Part shown: positions 1 through 11,571 of the stretch, in pieces
Position numbering within the stretch: position 1 is the first letter of the stretch
Layout of the letters: every line of letters begins with the position of its first letter
Assembly: GCA_019746355.1 (NCBI GenBank)
Contig: JAIESC010000121.1
Span: 25,754 to 89,753, forward strand
Reading direction: 5' to 3'
Length of the DNA: 64,000 nt
From: Xanthobacteraceae bacterium
GTDB taxonomy: Bacteria > Pseudomonadota > Alphaproteobacteria > Rhizobiales > Xanthobacteraceae
Position numbers and translations under genes: made by a program
Notes under the pieces: model-generated
What the model saw: only the letters and a program-made list of their open reading frames with translations
Databases searched by the model: none
Told to the model about the DNA's origin: nothing

Positions 1-2
1 AG

Positions 3-398
3 AAGCCGGTGCACATGGGCTCCTACGGCATCGGCCCGAGCCGGCTCGTCGCCGCCATCATCGAGGCGTTCCACGACGACGCCGGCATCAAGTGGCCGGA
101 GGCGGTGGCGCCGTTCAAGGCCGCGATCCTCAATCTCAAGCAGGGCGACAGCGGCACCGACAGCGCCTGCGACAATCTCTACCGCGAGCTTTCGGCCAAG
201 GGCGTCGACGTGCTCTACCACGATCTCGACGAGCGGCCGGGCTCCAAGTTCGCCACCGCCGACCTGATCGGCGTGCCCTACCAGGTCGTCATCGGTCCGA
301 AGGGGCTCGCCGGCGGCACCTACGAGATCAAGCGGCGGGCCGACGGCAGCCGGGAGAACTTGAGTCCCGCCGCCACAATCGATCTGTTGTCGCGATAA
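3..398 (+). CDS. proS: Prolyl-tRNA synthetase, C-terminal part (5' truncated by window edge)
   Basis: Charges tRNA-Pro with proline in the cytoplasm. Only the last 131 codons are present. The frame opens with [14 protein letters not shown], the class II motif 3 region of prolyl-tRNA synthetase, followed by the alpha/beta anticodon-binding domain with the segment [20 protein letters not shown], which is typical of the short alphaproteobacterial ProRS. It is followed by an intergenic repeat and then the Lol genes, a common order in this group. The true start lies outside the window. Confidence 0.95.
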   Translation, partial: KPVHMGSYGIGPSRLVAAIIEAFHDDAGIKWPEAVAPFKAAILNLKQGDSGTDSACDNLYRELSAKGVDVLYHDLDERPGSKFATADLIGVPYQVVIGPKGLAGGTYEIKRRADGSRENLSPAATIDLLSR

Positions 399-415
399 GC
401 TGTGCGTTGCGTTTG

Positions 416-488
416 GAGCATGATCCCGAAAAAGCCTGCCCCGGACTTGATCCGGGGTGTGAAGCGGTTTTCGGAAAAGATCATGCTC
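416..488. repeat. Intergenic inverted-repeat element, copy 1
   Basis: A 73-bp sequence that begins GAGCATGATC and ends GATCATGCTC, so its termini are inverted. A nearly identical copy in the opposite orientation lies at 61850-61921. Both contain a core with CCCCGGACTTGATCCGGGG-like symmetry. It resembles the small palindromic intergenic elements that are abundant in Bradyrhizobium-type genomes. It sits just after proS and may fold as a hairpin in the transcript. Confidence 0.8.
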
Positions 489-496
489 AAACAGGA

Positions 497-544
497 AGCT
501 AAAGCGGGATGACGATGCGAAGAAAAAGTCATCCCACTTTAGCT
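497..544. repeat. Long imperfect hairpin before the lol genes
   Basis: The arms 497-513 (AGCTAAAGCGGGATGAC) and 528-544 are inverted repeats with one mismatch over 17 bp and a 14-nt loop. It directly follows the 73-bp repeat, so the two may form one composite element. There is no T-run after it on the plus strand; it could still limit read-through from proS. Confidence 0.6.
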
Positions 545-625
545 GTGCGTTTCTGGGTGTAGCGCAGACCCGATGCTGGCTTGAAACCGCCAGAATCGGA
601 TGAAATCGGTCTGCAAAGGGGATTG

Positions 626-1894
626 ATGAGCGAAACATCCGGGACACGGCCGTTTGCCCCGTTCGAATGGATGCTGTCGTTGCGCTACCTGCGAGCGCGG
701 CGGCAGGAGGGATTTATTTCGGTCATCGCCGCCTTCTCCTTCCTCGGCATCATGCTCGGCGTGGCCACCCTGATCATCGTCATGGCGGTGATGAACGGCT
801 TCCGCAAAGAGCTGCTCGGCAAGATCCTCGGCCTCAACGGCCATCTCCTGGTGCAGCCGCTGGAGTCCCCGTTGACCGACTTCCAGGCGGTGGCCGAGCG
901 GCTCTCCGCGATCGAGGGCGTCCGCCTCGCGGTGCCGATCGTCGAGGGCCAGGCGCTGGCGTCCTCGCCGTTCAACGCCGCCGGCGTCCTGGTGCGCGGC
1001 ATCCGCGGCGCCGATCTCAACGGGCTCGGCTCGATCGCAAGCAACATCAAGCACGGCACGCTCGAGGGCTTCGACCAGGGGCAGGCCGTGGTGATCGGCA
1101 AGCGGCTGGCCGACCAGCTCACCTTGCGCGCCGGCGACAGCGTGACGCTGGTCTCGCCGCGCGGCGCGGTGACGCCGATGGGCACCACGCCGCGCATCAA
1201 GGTCTACAAGATCGCCGCCGTGTTCGAGATCGGCATGTCGGAATATGACGCGGCCTTCGTGTTCATGCCGCTCGCCGAGGCGCAGGCCTATTTCAACCGC
1301 AACAACGACGTCACCGCGATCGAGGTCTACACCAACAATCCGGACGCGGTGCAGCGCTTCCGGCAACTGGTGACCGATGCGGCCAAACGCCCGATCTTCA
1401 TGATCGACTGGCGGCAAAGGAACGCGACGTTCTTCAGCGCGCTGCAGGTCGAGCGCAACGTCATGTTCCTGATCCTGACGCTGATCGTGCTGGTCGCGGC
1501 CTTCAACATCGCCTCGAGCCTGATCATGCTGGTCAAGGACAAGGGCAGGGACATCGGCATCCTGCGCACCATGGGCGCAACGCAGGGCTCGATCATGCGG
1601 GTGTTCCTGATCACCGGCGCTGCGATCGGCGTGATCGGCGACCTCGTCGGCTTCCTGGTCGGACTCCTGGTGTGCCTCAACATCGAGTCGATCCGGCAGT
1701 TCATGTCCTGGCTCACCAACACCGAGCTGTTCTCGCCGGAGCTCTATTTCCTGTCGAAGCTGCCGGCCGATCTCGACGTCGGCGAGACCACGGCGGTGGT
1801 GGTGATGGCGCTGGCGCTGTCGCTGCTCGCAACGCTTTATCCGTCGTGGCGCGCCGCGCGTCTCGATCCGGTCGAAGCGCTGCGGTACGAGTGA
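626..1894 (+). CDS. lolC: Lipoprotein-releasing ABC transporter permease (LolC/LolE family)
   Basis: Inner-membrane permease that, with LolD, extracts outer-membrane lipoproteins and hands them to LolA. The 422-residue product has the family layout: one membrane segment near the N-terminus ([20 protein letters not shown]), a large periplasmic domain, then three membrane segments ([19 protein letters not shown] and two more) and the conserved tail [11 protein letters not shown] chose the ATG at 626 because AAGGGG lies five bases upstream; an earlier in-frame ATG at 581 has no such site. Only one permease gene is present, as usual in alphaproteobacteria, so the complex is probably a homodimer. 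The ATPase gene follows after 7 bp. Confidence 0.93.
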   Translation: MSETSGTRPFAPFEWMLSLRYLRARRQEGFISVIAAFSFLGIMLGVATLIIVMAVMNGFRKELLGKILGLNGHLLVQPLESPLTDFQAVAERLSAIEGVRLAVPIVEGQALASSPFNAAGVLVRGIRGADLNGLGSIASNIKHGTLEGFDQGQAVVIGKRLADQLTLRAGDSVTLVSPRGAVTPMGTTPRIKVYKIAAVFEIGMSEYDAAFVFMPLAEAQAYFNRNNDVTAIEVYTNNPDAVQRFRQLVTDAAKRPIFMIDWRQRNATFFSALQVERNVMFLILTLIVLVAAFNIASSLIMLVKDKGRDIGILRTMGATQGSIMRVFLITGAAIGVIGDLVGFLVGLLVCLNIESIRQFMSWLTNTELFSPELYFLSKLPADLDVGETTAVVVMALALSLLATLYPSWRAARLDPVEALRYE

Positions 1895-1901
1895 GCCGCC
1901 G

Positions 1902-2594
1902 ATGGCCGAACAGGAAACGCCGGTCATCTTCCTGCACCAGGTGGAGCGCCGCTATCACCAGGGCGACGCGACGCTGGAGATCCTCAAGCGCGCCGAGCTT
2001 GCGGTCTGGCCGGGGCAGTCGGTGGCGCTCGTCGCGCCGTCCGGCTCCGGCAAATCGACGCTGCTGCATGTCGCGGGGCTCCTGGAGCAGCCCGATGCCG
2101 GCGAGGTCTATCTCGACGGCGCGCCGACCACCGGGCTCTCGGACGCGGCGCGGACGCGGCTTCGCCGCAACTCGATCGGCTTCGTCTACCAGGCGCACCA
2201 CCTGCTGCCGGAGTTCTCCGCGGTCGAGAACGTGATGCTGCCGCAGATGATCCGCGGCCTGTCGCGCAAGGACGCGGAGATTCGCGCAACCGAGCTTCTG
2301 TCGTATCTCGGCCTCGGCGAGCGGCTGACGCACCGCCCGGCCGAGCTCTCCGGCGGCGAGCAGCAGCGCGTGGCGATCGCGCGCGCCGTCTCCAACGTGC
2401 CGCGGCTGCTCCTGGCCGACGAGCCGACCGGCAATCTCGATCCGCACACCTCGGACCACGTGTTTCACGCGCTGCGGCAGCTGATCAAGGCGTCGGGCCT
2501 GACCGTGGTGCTCGCCACCCACAACATGGAGATCGCCGCGCGCATGGACCGCCGCGTGACGCTCCGCGAAGGCCAGATCGTCGAGATGGCTTAG
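1902..2594 (+). CDS. lolD: Lipoprotein-releasing ABC transporter ATPase LolD
   Basis: ATP-hydrolysing subunit of the Lol lipoprotein exporter, cytoplasmic face of the inner membrane. 230 residues. Visible motifs: Walker [10 protein letters not shown] (45-53), Q-loop Gln97, ABC signature LSGGEQQR (149-156), Walker B LLLADEP (169-175), and the switch His in ATHN (about 207). It belongs to the MacB/LolD/FtsE group and is paired with the permease gene 7 bp upstream, which settles the assignment. The transcript probably ends in the hairpin-rich gap before the convergent gene at 2785. Confidence 0.95.
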   Translation: MAEQETPVIFLHQVERRYHQGDATLEILKRAELAVWPGQSVALVAPSGSGKSTLLHVAGLLEQPDAGEVYLDGAPTTGLSDAARTRLRRNSIGFVYQAHHLLPEFSAVENVMLPQMIRGLSRKDAEIRATELLSYLGLGERLTHRPAELSGGEQQRVAIARAVSNVPRLLLADEPTGNLDPHTSDHVFHALRQLIKASGLTVVLATHNMEIAARMDRRVTLREGQIVEMA

Positions 2595-2669
2595 GCCGGC
2601 AGCCGCCCGCGACTTTTCCGCGACGCCCGTCCTTCCACCCTTGAATGCCTGGCGAGGTGGGGCCGCCAA

Positions 2670-2689
2670 ATCCCGCGTCACCGCGGGAT
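2670..2689. terminator. Hairpin in the convergent gap after lolD
   Basis: ATCCCGCG and CGCGGGAT form a perfect 8-bp stem with a 4-nt loop. It lies between lolD and the convergent methyltransferase-like gene. No T-run follows on either strand, so a factor-independent terminator is only a possibility. A second hairpin (CGGCTC/GAGCCG) follows near 2752-2771. Confidence 0.4.
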
Positions 2690-2784
2690 CACTCTCACCC
2701 AGCGGATGAGAAGCCGTCATGCTGCGGCCCCGCGGCAGTATGCGGGTGATTCGGCTCGATTCCTAGAGCCGGTCGTGGCCTCGG

Positions 2785-3411
2785 TCACGGCAGGCGGAGC
2801 AGGATCGGCAGCACGCCCATGTCCTGCAGCTTCTCAAACCCCTCGGCGATCGGCACTGCCAGCAGGAACATCATCGCATCGGCGAAGGTCCGCAGGATTT
2901 TCGGCGGGATGATCGTCAGCGCGGGCACGTCGCGCCACAGCCGCGGGTTGGGCATGAAGCGCGGCACGGTCGCGACGTAGTTTTCGAACGCCGCGCCGTA
3001 GCGATCCGCCAGCAGGCGTTCCTCCTGCCGCGCCACCACGGAGAACACCGCCCAGGCCAGCACGCCGAACGTCAGGCCCGCGACGATGCTGCCGTGCTGG
3101 GCGCCCGCGCCCGCGGCGCCGATGATCGAGAAGAAGTAGAGCGGGTTGCGCATCACCGAGTAGGGACCGTCGGTGACGAGCTGCTCGATCTTGCGGCCGG
3201 CGATGTAGAGCGACGTCCAGGTGCGCCCCAGCACGCAAACGACGATCGCGACGATGCCGATCCATTCGATCATCTCATGCGTCGAGTTCGACGCCTCGAG
3301 CCGAGAATTGGTCAGCGCGAACATCACCACGCCGAGCAGGACGGTCACGCCGAGAACGATCTTCCGGACGATCTGCACCTCGGCGATCGTCATGGACTGC
3401 GTGATCGTCAT
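2785..3411 (-). CDS. Isoprenylcysteine carboxyl methyltransferase (ICMT)/PEMT-family membrane protein
   Basis: 208-residue membrane protein. Hydrophobic segments occur at about 15-35, 48-64, 94-125 and near 180. The signature GPYSVMRNPLY followed by the conserved pair of Glu (RQEERLLADRYG) and YVATVPRFMP is that of the ICMT/phospholipid methyltransferase superfamily, which uses S-adenosylmethionine. Bacterial members often have unknown acceptors, so substrate is not assigned. The start is well supported: GGGGAGAG lies just upstream of the ATG on the minus strand. It is convergent with lolD and divergent from the SOS promoter at 3536-3565. Confidence 0.75.
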   Translation of the reverse strand: MTITQSMTIAEVQIVRKIVLGVTVLLGVVMFALTNSRLEASNSTHEMIEWIGIVAIVVCVLGRTWTSLYIAGRKIEQLVTDGPYSVMRNPLYFFSIIGAAGAGAQHGSIVAGLTFGVLAWAVFSVVARQEERLLADRYGAAFENYVATVPRFMPNPRLWRDVPALTIIPPKILRTFADAMMFLLAVPIAEGFEKLQDMGVLPILLRLP

Positions 3412-3535
3412 GAAAAACTCTCCCCAAGCCCCATTGGTTGAGACCAGCCAAGACCGGCTTTTGTGAGGCTCGTGACCGCACCTGAATTGGCAAAACTATT
3501 GAAAAATCACCCGAAATGGAATTTCGCACGGGACG

Positions 3536-3565
3536 CTTGACTCTAGAACAAACAATGAACTATGT
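3536..3565 (+). promoter_or_regulatory. LexA-controlled promoter: -35, SOS box and -10
   Basis: CTTGAC (3536-3541) and CTATGT (3560-3565) are spaced by 18 bp and match the alphaproteobacterial housekeeping promoter. The alphaproteobacterial LexA operator GAAC-N7-GAAC occupies 3546-3560, that is, exactly the spacer between the two hexamers. Bound LexA would block RNA polymerase. The only downstream start nearby is the 32-codon frame at 3591. Confidence 0.85.
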
Positions 3566-3590
3566 TCCCTCTTCGTTCAGGGAAAGCAAC

Positions 3591-3689
3591 ATGTTCCGTG
3601 CCGTCGTCGAAGAAGCCGCCGCCCTCGCTTCCATCAGCCTGTTTCTCGGCATGATCGCCGTCTGGGCCCAGGTTCTGGGCTCGCTTTAG
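3591..3689 (+). CDS. SOS-induced small membrane peptide, SidA-like candidate (32 aa)
   Basis: A 32-codon frame: MFRAVVEEAAALASISLF, then a hydrophobic stretch LGMIAVWAQVLGSL, then stop. AGGGA lies seven bases before the ATG, and the LexA-controlled promoter 26 bp upstream has no other obvious target. The product is predicted to be a single-pass membrane peptide with a short acidic N-terminal part. In Caulobacter, SidA is a 29-residue SOS-induced inner-membrane peptide that blocks cell division through the FtsW/FtsN divisome; size, topology and regulation match. Sequence homology to SidA has not been tested. It stands upstream of dnaE with a long leader between. Confidence 0.7.
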   Translation: MFRAVVEEAAALASISLFLGMIAVWAQVLGSL

Positions 3690-4106
3690 GCGCCCGCCGG
3701 TGACGCACCTGCGTCATCTGCGTGTGCTTGGTGAGTGTCAGTGGCGTACGCGTATGAGTGCCTGCGTATTCGTCTCTTGAGTACGTCTCTTGCGTTCGTC
3801 TTGCGGTCCCCACCGCTCGTCATACCCGTCTGCCCGCGGGTATCCACGGTCCCGTGTCCCCCCATCCCCGACGGGACCTGTGGATGGCATCGGAAGCCGG
3901 GGCCTTGCCCCGCTCCGAGCCATGACGGCGGTTCCCGCAAGGCGGTGAGCCGAAGTCGGGGGACAAGCAGGGGACAAATGGCCGTGTGGGCCTCCTTTCA
4001 ATTGCCGGTCGGCCACGCCAGATGGCACTGAGAATCGCGTAAGGCTTCGCCCCAAAGAGCTTGGCCCAGAGCCTTGCCCGAAGCGATTGAGATTCAGAGG
4101 CCCCAA
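3690..4106. other. Long untranslated region between the SOS peptide and dnaE
   Basis: About 415 bp without a convincing reading frame. It holds several potential hairpins, including TGACGCA/TGCGTCA at 3701-3716 directly after the small gene, ATACCCG/CGGGTAT at 3822-3828 and 3837-3843, and GGGGC/GCCCC near 3898-3913. No clear promoter was found. It may contain the dnaE promoter or a structured leader. Confidence 0.5.
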
Positions 4107-7541
<3,435 letters not shown>

Positions 7542-7570
7542 CCTGGCCGCCTGGGCAAGATTTTTCCGCC

Positions 7571-7674
7571 GTCATTCCGGGGCGTGGGCGAAGCCCGCGA
7601 ACCCGGAATCCATACTCCGCAGCCGTGGTTACGGCTTCCGGGTTCGCTCGCTAGTGCGAGCGCCCCGGAATGAC
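7571..7674. repeat. Palindromic intergenic element, copy A
   Basis: Bounded by a perfect 14-bp terminal inverted repeat, GTCATTCCGGGGCG (7571-7584) and CGCCCCGGAATGAC (7661-7674). The interior contains CCCGGAATCCATACTCCGC and other symmetric blocks. A second copy in opposite orientation lies at 8234-8331. This is a typical non-coding repeat of Bradyrhizobium-type genomes. It could terminate dnaE transcription. Confidence 0.85.
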
Positions 7675-7797
7675 ACCGGTTTCCAGTTGCCACGACATGG
7701 ATGCTGCACCGGGTGCAAGGCCGCAGGGCGCCGCCGGCTGTTGACCGGCCGTCCGGCGGGGGCTGATATTGTTTTCAACAGACACAAGGAGCCCATC

Positions 7798-8205
7798 ATG
7801 GCCAACAAGCTTCGCCACATTGCCATCTCGGTCAAAGACCCCGAGAAGACCGCCAAGTTCTTCGAGGAGGCGTTCGGCATGACGCGGGCCGGCAACGCCC
7901 AGCGCGGCGTTTACATGACCGACGGCATCTTCAACGTTGCGCTGCTCAACTTCGGTGACGAGCCGGTGGCGGGCATGGAGGACCAGAAGAACCCGCTGGG
8001 GCTCATCCACTTCGGCATGTGGGTCGACAGCGTCGACGAGATCGCCAAGAAGATCACCGATGCCGGCGGCAGCTACGTGACCGGCCGCAAGGAGACGAAC
8101 CCGAACGTCTACTACGAGGTCAAGTACAAGACCCCGGAGGGCATCGTGTTCGACATCACCGAGAGCGGCTGGAAGGGCGCGGTCAAGGAGGTCAAGCCGG
8201 CCTAG
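7798..8205 (+). CDS. VOC-family (glyoxalase/dioxygenase-fold) protein
   Basis: 135 residues, one vicinal-oxygen-chelate unit. It begins LRHIAISVKDPEKTAKFFEEAFGM, the usual first beta-alpha-beta, with further ligand candidates in LIHFGMWVDS and VFDITESGW. The family includes lactoylglutathione lyases, dioxygenases and resistance proteins, so the reaction is not assigned. The ATG at 7798 is preceded by AAGGAG; the longer frame upstream runs through repeat sequence and is not used. The gene is bracketed by inverted copies of the palindromic element (7571-7674 and 8234-8331). Confidence 0.82.
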   Translation: MANKLRHIAISVKDPEKTAKFFEEAFGMTRAGNAQRGVYMTDGIFNVALLNFGDEPVAGMEDQKNPLGLIHFGMWVDSVDEIAKKITDAGGSYVTGRKETNPNVYYEVKYKTPEGIVFDITESGWKGAVKEVKPA

Positions 8206-8233
8206 CGGGCAGGCCGCCGCAATACGCTCCGCC

Positions 8234-8331
8234 GTCATTCCGGGGCGGCCCGAAGGGCCGAACCCGGAATCCATAACCACGGCTGCGGAGTATGGATTCC
8301 GGGTTCGCGCTAACGCGCGCCCCGGAATGAC
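8234..8331. repeat. Palindromic intergenic element, copy B
   Basis: Same terminal inverted repeat as copy A (8234-8247 and 8318-8331). The interior matches the reverse complement of copy A (ACCACGGCTGCGGAGTATGG segment), so the copies are inverted relative to each other. It lies between the VOC gene and the Bug-protein gene. Confidence 0.85.
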
Positions 8332-8437
8332 GGCGAGGGCCTCTCGCCGTGACATGCTGCCCCGTTGGCACGGCATGGCTGGTCCGTGAATAATGGGCCA
8401 GCCGGTCCTTGAAGCCAGCAGAATGGGGAGAACGTCC

Positions 8438-9397
8438 ATGTATCGCGCGATTGCCGGAGCCCTTTTGGCCGCCGGTGTCCTGTCCGCACCCTCGGCGCAG
8501 GCCGCCTATCCGGAGCGGACCGTCACCATCGTCACGCCGTTCGCCGCAGGCGGTATCGCCGACGTGGTGGCGCGCATCACCGCGGAGCGGTTGCAGTCCG
8601 CGCTGAAGCAGAACTTCGTCGTCGAGAACGTCTCGGGCGCCGGAGGCACCGCCGGGCCAGAGCGCGTTTCCAAGGCCACGCCAGATGGCTACACGCTGAT
8701 GTCGACGCCGATCTTCCAGCTCACCACCGCGAAGTTCGTGCAGAACGTCTCCTTTGACGAGAACAGCTTCAAGCCGATCTCCGGCGTCGCCTCCGCGCCG
8801 TTCGCGATCACGGTGAACGCCTCGTTCCCCGGCAAGACGCTCGCCGACTTCATCGCCCATGTGAAGGCCAATCAGGGCAAGCTGCCGTTCGGCTCGGCCG
8901 GCGCCGGCAGCACCACGCACGTCGCCGCCGTCGTCGTGCTGAAAACGGCGGGCCTCGACATGGTGCACGTGCCGTATCGCGGCGTGGCGCCTGCCTTCAC
9001 CGACCTGCTTGCGGGCCACATCCAGATGCTCGCGGCGTCGCCGGTGGAGCTCAAGCCCTATCTCGAATCCGGCAAGGTGAAGGTGCTTGCCGTGGTCGAC
9101 ACCAAGCCGTCGCCGTTCCTGCCCGGCGTGCCGGCGGTGACCGAGACGCTGAAGGACTGCCCGCCGGCGGTGACCTACAACGGGCTGCTCGGTCCCAAGG
9201 GTCTCCCGCAGGAGGTCGTGGACACGCTGTCGCGCGAGCTGGTCGCGGCCGGCCAGTCGGATGAGTTCAAGCAGCGGTTTTCCAACGCCGGCCTGCTGCC
9301 GCTGCTGACCACGCCGGATGACTTCGCGAAGATCTTCACCGCCGACGCCAAGGTGTGGAACGGGATCATGCCGACGCTTGGGTTGAAGAAGAACTAG
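8438..9397 (+). CDS. Bug/TctC-family tripartite tricarboxylate transporter binding protein
   Basis: Periplasmic solute-binding protein of the TTT (TctC/Bug) family, 319 residues, normal length. A Sec signal peptide covers about the first 22 residues and ends SAQA. The mature start AYPERTVTIVTPFAAGG, then HVPYRGVAPAFTDLLAGHIQ and the C-terminal DDFAKIF region are family hallmarks. No TctA/TctB membrane genes are near, so it is an orphan binding protein as is common in this group; the ligand (often a carboxylate) cannot be read from sequence. The ATG at 8438 with GGGGAG upstream is preferred over an earlier in-frame ATG. A hairpin terminator follows. Confidence 0.92.
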   Translation: MYRAIAGALLAAGVLSAPSAQAAYPERTVTIVTPFAAGGIADVVARITAERLQSALKQNFVVENVSGAGGTAGPERVSKATPDGYTLMSTPIFQLTTAKFVQNVSFDENSFKPISGVASAPFAITVNASFPGKTLADFIAHVKANQGKLPFGSAGAGSTTHVAAVVVLKTAGLDMVHVPYRGVAPAFTDLLAGHIQMLAASPVELKPYLESGKVKVLAVVDTKPSPFLPGVPAVTETLKDCPPAVTYNGLLGPKGLPQEVVDTLSRELVAAGQSDEFKQRFSNAGLLPLLTTPDDFAKIFTADAKVWNGIMPTLGLKKN

Positions 9398-9479
9398 ATG
9401 AGCGCGGTCCGTTGGTTTGCGCCAACCTTGAAAGCGCTCTAAGCCCCGCAACACCGCGCGCGACTTGCCACTGCCGTTG

Positions 9480-9506
9480 AACGGCCGAGAACTTCGCGGC
9501 CGTTTT
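9480..9506 (+). terminator. Factor-independent terminator after the Bug gene
   Basis: AACGGCCG (9480-9487) and CGGCCGTT (9497-9504) form a perfect 8-bp stem with a 9-nt loop, followed by TT and a G-interrupted T stretch. It separates the intact Bug gene from the deleted paralogue. Confidence 0.65.
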
Positions 9507-9573
9507 GCTTGGCACGGCATCTGCATGATCTCCGGCATCGCCACGCCGGGCACGATCATGAAAGGTGCACGAC

Positions 9574-10119
9574 ATGCTTAAAGCTTTCGCCGGTGCGGCG
9601 CTCGCCGCATCAATTTTGTTCAACGCTCTGGCGCATGCCGCCTGGCCCGACCGTCCAGTGACGGTCATCGTGCCGCTTGCGGCGGGCGGTCTCACCGACA
9701 AGGGGGTCGCGCCGCCCTTCGGCGATCTCGTCGCGGGCCATGTTCAGATGGCTTCGGCGAGCCCCGTCGAGATCAAGCCGCACTTGAGCGGCGGCAAGGT
9801 CCGGCCGCTCGGGATCACCAGCCAGGCGCGGTCGCAGCAACTTCCCGATGTGCCGACGGTTTCCGAAACCCTGCCGACGCCCGCGGTCGCCACCTGCAAC
9901 GGCTTCTTCGTGCCGAAGAACACGCCGCAGGAGGTCGTCGACGCGATTGCCAAGGAGGTCCAGGCAGCCGTAAAAACCAAGGCGTTCTCCGACAAGCTGA
10001 TCCAGGTCGGCCTCGAGCCGGTCGGCGGCACGCCGGAGGAGATGGTGGCGACGATCGCCGCCGACAAACAGAACTGGCTTGCGATCAAGGGAGACCTCGT
10101 CGCGGCCGCGTCGCAATAG
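9574..10119 (+). pseudogene. Bug/TctC-family binding protein with in-frame internal deletion
   Basis: The frame is intact (181 residues) but about 138 residues shorter than the family. Signal peptide and first strand are present (AWPDRPVTVIVPLAAGGLTD), then the sequence jumps near 9700 directly to GVAPPFGDLVAGHVQM, which aligns with GVAPAFTDLLAGHIQM of the upstream gene. The missing block covers most of the first lobe and part of the ligand cleft, so normal binding is unlikely. It has a good ribosome site (AAAGG, 8 bases before the ATG at 9574). The FAD monooxygenase gene starts 22 bp downstream, so the remnant may persist as part of its operon. Confidence 0.85.
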
Positions 10120-10141
10120 GCGAGAGAAGAGCATACCCGGC

Positions 10142-11368
10142 ATGGCGGCAGCGAAATCGAACTCACGGGTCGTCATCGTCGGAGCAGGGCCGGTCGGCAT
10201 GGTCTGCGCGCTGGCCCTCAACAAGCTCGGTGTCTCGGTCACCGTGTTCGAGCAGGAGCCCGCGCCGGTCGAGGACCAGCGCGCGGCTTCGCTGCATCCG
10301 TCGACCTTGGAGATGCTCGACGAGCTCGGCGTCACCGAAAAGATCATTCCGCTCGGGCTCGTTTCGAGCGCCTACCGGTTCCACGACCGGGTGACGCATT
10401 CGGTGGTGGCCGAGTTCGATCTCGGCCTGATGAAGGACGAGATCCGTTTTCCCTATGTGCTGCAATACGAGCAGTACAAGCTCACCGCCTCGATCGCCGC
10501 CGAATACGGCAACGCCAGCGACTTCGACGTGCGCTTCTCGCACGGCGTCACCGGGCTCACGCAAGCCGCCGACGGCGTCGAGATCGAGGTCACGTCGCCG
10601 GCCGGCGTCGAAAAATTCCGCGCCGACTACGTGATCGGCTGCGACGGCGGCCGCAGCATGGTGCGAAAGCTCGCCGGCATCGAGTTCGAGGGCTTCACCT
10701 ATCCCGAGCGCTTCATCAAGATCGCGACCAGCTTCGATTTTGGCGTGGCCAATCCCAAGGTCGCGTTCCGCAATTACTTCTCCGACCCGACCGAGTGGTG
10801 CAACCTGTTCAAGGTGCAGGGCAAGCGCCCGCCCGGGCTGTGGCGCGCCATCATGCCGATCGGCCCGGACGAGACCGACGAGACCGCGCTGTCGCCCGAG
10901 CGCATCGAGGCGCGGCTGCAGAAATTCTTCCCCAACAGCGGCCGCTACGAGATCGAATACGTCAACGTCTACGGCGCACATCAGTGCGTTGCTGCGACCT
11001 TCCGCAAGGGTCGCGTGCTGCTCGCCGGCGACAGCGCCCACGTCAACAATCCGATCGGCGGCATGGGCATGAACGGCGGCATCCACGACGGCATCAACCT
11101 TGCGGGCAAGCTCGCCAAGGTCATCCACGGCGAGGCCGGCGAGGAGTTGCTTGACGTCTACAGCCGCCAGCGCCGTCACGCCGCGGTGAAATACGTCCAG
11201 GCGCAGACCATCGCCAACAAGCGGCTGATGGAGGAGCGCGACCCCGTGGTGCGCGCCAAGAACTTCGACGAGTTGCGGCGTACCGCCGAGAACCCGGACA
11301 CCGCCAAGGCCTACATGCGCCGCGCGGCGCTGTTCGACAGCCTCAAGGACGCCGCGGCGGTGACGTAG
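10142..11368 (+). CDS. FAD-dependent aromatic-type monooxygenase (PheA/TfdB/UbiH superfamily)
   Basis: 408-residue class A flavoprotein monooxygenase. The FAD dinucleotide-binding site is VIVGAGPVGM (Gly14, Gly16, Gly19), the DG motif is YVIGCDGGRSMVR, and the GD motif is RVLLAGDSAHVNNPIGGMG. Such enzymes hydroxylate aromatic or related substrates using NAD(P)H and O2. The C-terminus is short, lacking the thioredoxin-like domain of phenol hydroxylases, so it is closer to hydroxybenzoate/UbiH-type enzymes. Substrate unknown. Preceded by two Bug genes, which suggests uptake and oxidation of an organic acid. Its last codons are duplicated downstream at 11433-11459. Confidence 0.85.
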   Translation: MAAAKSNSRVVIVGAGPVGMVCALALNKLGVSVTVFEQEPAPVEDQRAASLHPSTLEMLDELGVTEKIIPLGLVSSAYRFHDRVTHSVVAEFDLGLMKDEIRFPYVLQYEQYKLTASIAAEYGNASDFDVRFSHGVTGLTQAADGVEIEVTSPAGVEKFRADYVIGCDGGRSMVRKLAGIEFEGFTYPERFIKIATSFDFGVANPKVAFRNYFSDPTEWCNLFKVQGKRPPGLWRAIMPIGPDETDETALSPERIEARLQKFFPNSGRYEIEYVNVYGAHQCVAATFRKGRVLLAGDSAHVNNPIGGMGMNGGIHDGINLAGKLAKVIHGEAGEELLDVYSRQRRHAAVKYVQAQTIANKRLMEERDPVVRAKNFDELRRTAENPDTAKAYMRRAALFDSLKDAAAVT

Positions 11369-11372
11369 TGAC

Positions 11373-11564
11373 GTAGCCCGGATGGAGCGAAGCGCGATCC
11401 GGGCAACCCGCGCCGCGGGGCCGCCGCTCCCGCTGAAAGACGCCGCCGCGGTCGCGTAGTCCGGATGGAGCGTCCGCCCAAGCGCGTCAGCACGAAATCC
11501 GGGACCGCCGTCACGTCGTACCGCGACGCCGCCCCGCATTCCGCTTTCGCTCCATGCGGGCTAC
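11373..11564. repeat. Composite palindromic element with terminal inverted repeats
   Basis: Left end GTAGCCCGGATGGAGCGAAG and right end (reverse complement GTAGCCCGCATGGAGCGAAA) form terminal inverted repeats of about 22 bp. A third related unit with TCCGGATGGAGCG is inside near 11460. This is the GTAGCCCGGATG-type repeat of Bradyrhizobium-like genomes. It directly follows the monooxygenase stop codon and contains a duplicate of that gene's tail. Confidence 0.75.
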
Positions 11565-11571
11565 AGGACGC

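Noticed and set aside
1672..2720. Two frames overlapping lolD in other phases
   Set aside because: Ser/Arg-rich shadows of lolC and lolD.
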